Shown here: in pieces, positions 5,460-5,947 of the stretch | How the letters are laid out: each line of letters opens with the position of its first letter | Position numbering within the stretch: position 1 is the stretch's first letter | NCBI GenBank assembly: GCA_020201235.1 | Contig: JAIVHD010000265.1 | Coordinates: 1-5,947, forward strand | Direction: 5' to 3' | Source of the DNA: Lysobacteraceae bacterium | GTDB lineage: Bacteria > Pseudomonadota > Gammaproteobacteria > Xanthomonadales > Wenzhouxiangellaceae | DNA length: 5,947 bases | Notes under the pieces: generated by a model | The model's database searches: none | Told to the model about the DNA's origin: nothing | What the model saw: only the letters and a program-made list of their open reading frames with translations | Position numbers and translations under genes: made by a program

Positions 5460-5947
5460 TCACGACCCCCGGCGCTCCCGGCGAGCCGCCTCGTGCAGCA
5501 GAACATGCGGCACCGTCAGCGCGGCGAGTCCCCAAAAAATTGTGCGCCCCAGGGCTTCGTGCATCCGTTCGATGTGCGGGGCGAAATACGTCAACGCCAG
5601 CCATCCAGCCAGGCCCAAGGCAATGGCGCCGGCGGTTGCTGGCCACAGGCGAAGAGTCCATTGGCGGAGCGTCCACTGCCGCCAGGGACCGTCGCCGGAG
5701 ACTGAAAGATCAATCAGGTGACCAAAGCTGTGAAGCAGACAAAAATAGGCGGCAAACGCAATCAATGGTGGCAGTAAAAACATGGCGGCAACCACGATGA
5801 TCATGCCACCAACGACCAGCCCAACCGCTGCAAAGCCTTCAAGCAGCAAGCGACTGACCAACATGGCTGAGCCCACCAGCCACAAGGCCGCCAGCGGTTG
5901 GACTACCCACCAGAGCAGCGCCTGCAACTCAACTGGGTCGGCAGCGC
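5460..5947 (-). CDS. blh: Brp/Blh-family beta-carotene 15,15'-dioxygenase, C-terminal part (5'-truncated by window edge)
   Basis: The frame is open from the right edge to TGA at 5460, giving 161 visible residues, about the last half of a family member that is usually 300-350 residues long. A TTG at 5927 could be read as a start, but the frame continues upstream and has no ribosome-binding site there, so the gene is taken as cut by the window. The visible part is an integral membrane protein with about four to five helices. AYFCLLHSFGH (66-76) carries the His-x3-His pair (72 and 76) that binds the catalytic iron in this family, and FWGLAALTVPHVLLHE (137-152) is the typical last helix. The enzyme cleaves beta-carotene into two retinal molecules. 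In many bacteria it is encoded next to a rhodopsin. RQWTL occurs twice in tandem (89-98), a small local duplication in a loop. Confidence 0.82.
   Translation of the reverse strand, partial: AADPVELQALLWWVVQPLAALWLVGSAMLVSRLLLEGFAAVGLVVGGMIIVVAAMFLLPPLIAFAAYFCLLHSFGHLIDLSVSGDGPWRQWTLRQWTLRLWPATAGAIALGLAGWLALTYFAPHIERMHEALGRTIFWGLAALTVPHVLLHEAARRERRGS

Noticed and set aside
5407..5800. Frames on both strands overlapping the Brp/Blh gene (5407-5676 minus; 5416-5721, 5430-5705 and 5540-5800 plus)
   Set aside because: All overlap the membrane protein frame with its iron-binding His pair and lack start signals or domain features.
5925..5927. TTG as start codon of the Brp/Blh gene
   Set aside because: The frame stays open upstream to the window edge, there is no ribosome-binding site, and the protein would lack the N-terminal half expected in the family.

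Overview
The window is GC-rich bacterial DNA with tightly packed, mostly minus-strand genes. A gammaproteobacterium is the likely source, perhaps related to Xanthomonadales/Wenzhouxiangella-type bacteria. This is an inference from the combination of an exported S9 peptidase, a DUF3617 protein and a TPR-GGDEF protein, and from the strong resemblance of two genes to the Shewanella SonA/SonM pair. No rRNA, tRNA, CRISPR array or recognisable insertion sequence was seen.

Layout from left to right: (1) 1-1468, minus, 489 N-terminal residues of an exported S9-family (prolyl oligopeptidase/acylaminoacyl-peptidase type) serine peptidase, cut by the left edge before its catalytic serine. (2) 1469-1810, a divergent intergenic region with a candidate promoter for each flanking gene, a 9-bp inverted repeat and a 14-bp palindrome. 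(3) 1811-2242, plus, a small exported DUF3617 protein followed by a GC-rich hairpin. (4) 2243-2501, a convergent spacer holding an unexplained 86-nt nested hairpin. (5) 5310-2502, minus, a three-gene operon: a 70-residue peptide, a periplasmic-TPR/transmembrane/GGDEF protein, and a 266-residue SAM-dependent tetrapyrrole-methylase-fold enzyme. (6) 5311-5459, the leader of that operon. (7) 5460-5947, minus, the C-terminal part of a Brp/Blh-family beta-carotene 15,15'-dioxygenase, cut by the right edge.

The main result is that the operon looks like a split borosin RiPP pathway. The methyltransferase carries the borosin residues (Tyr66, Arg73-x3-Tyr77, Tyr99-GHPG) and the long MEPGISAEA block, and has no C-terminal core of its own. 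The small protein aligns without gaps, from memory, to the Shewanella precursor SonA through LGQDAQL (11-17) and the EKL..LSG end of its leader (48-55). That leaves a C-terminal core of about 15 residues. The expected chemistry is iterative alpha-N-methylation of backbone amides in the core.

The unusual part is that a membrane-bound diguanylate cyclase with a periplasmic TPR sensor is encoded between precursor and methyltransferase. It lies 20 nt after the precursor and overlaps the methyltransferase by one base (TGATG). This suggests, but does not prove, that peptide production and c-di-GMP signalling are connected. The Brp/Blh gene points to retinal production, and so possibly to a rhodopsin gene just beyond the right edge.
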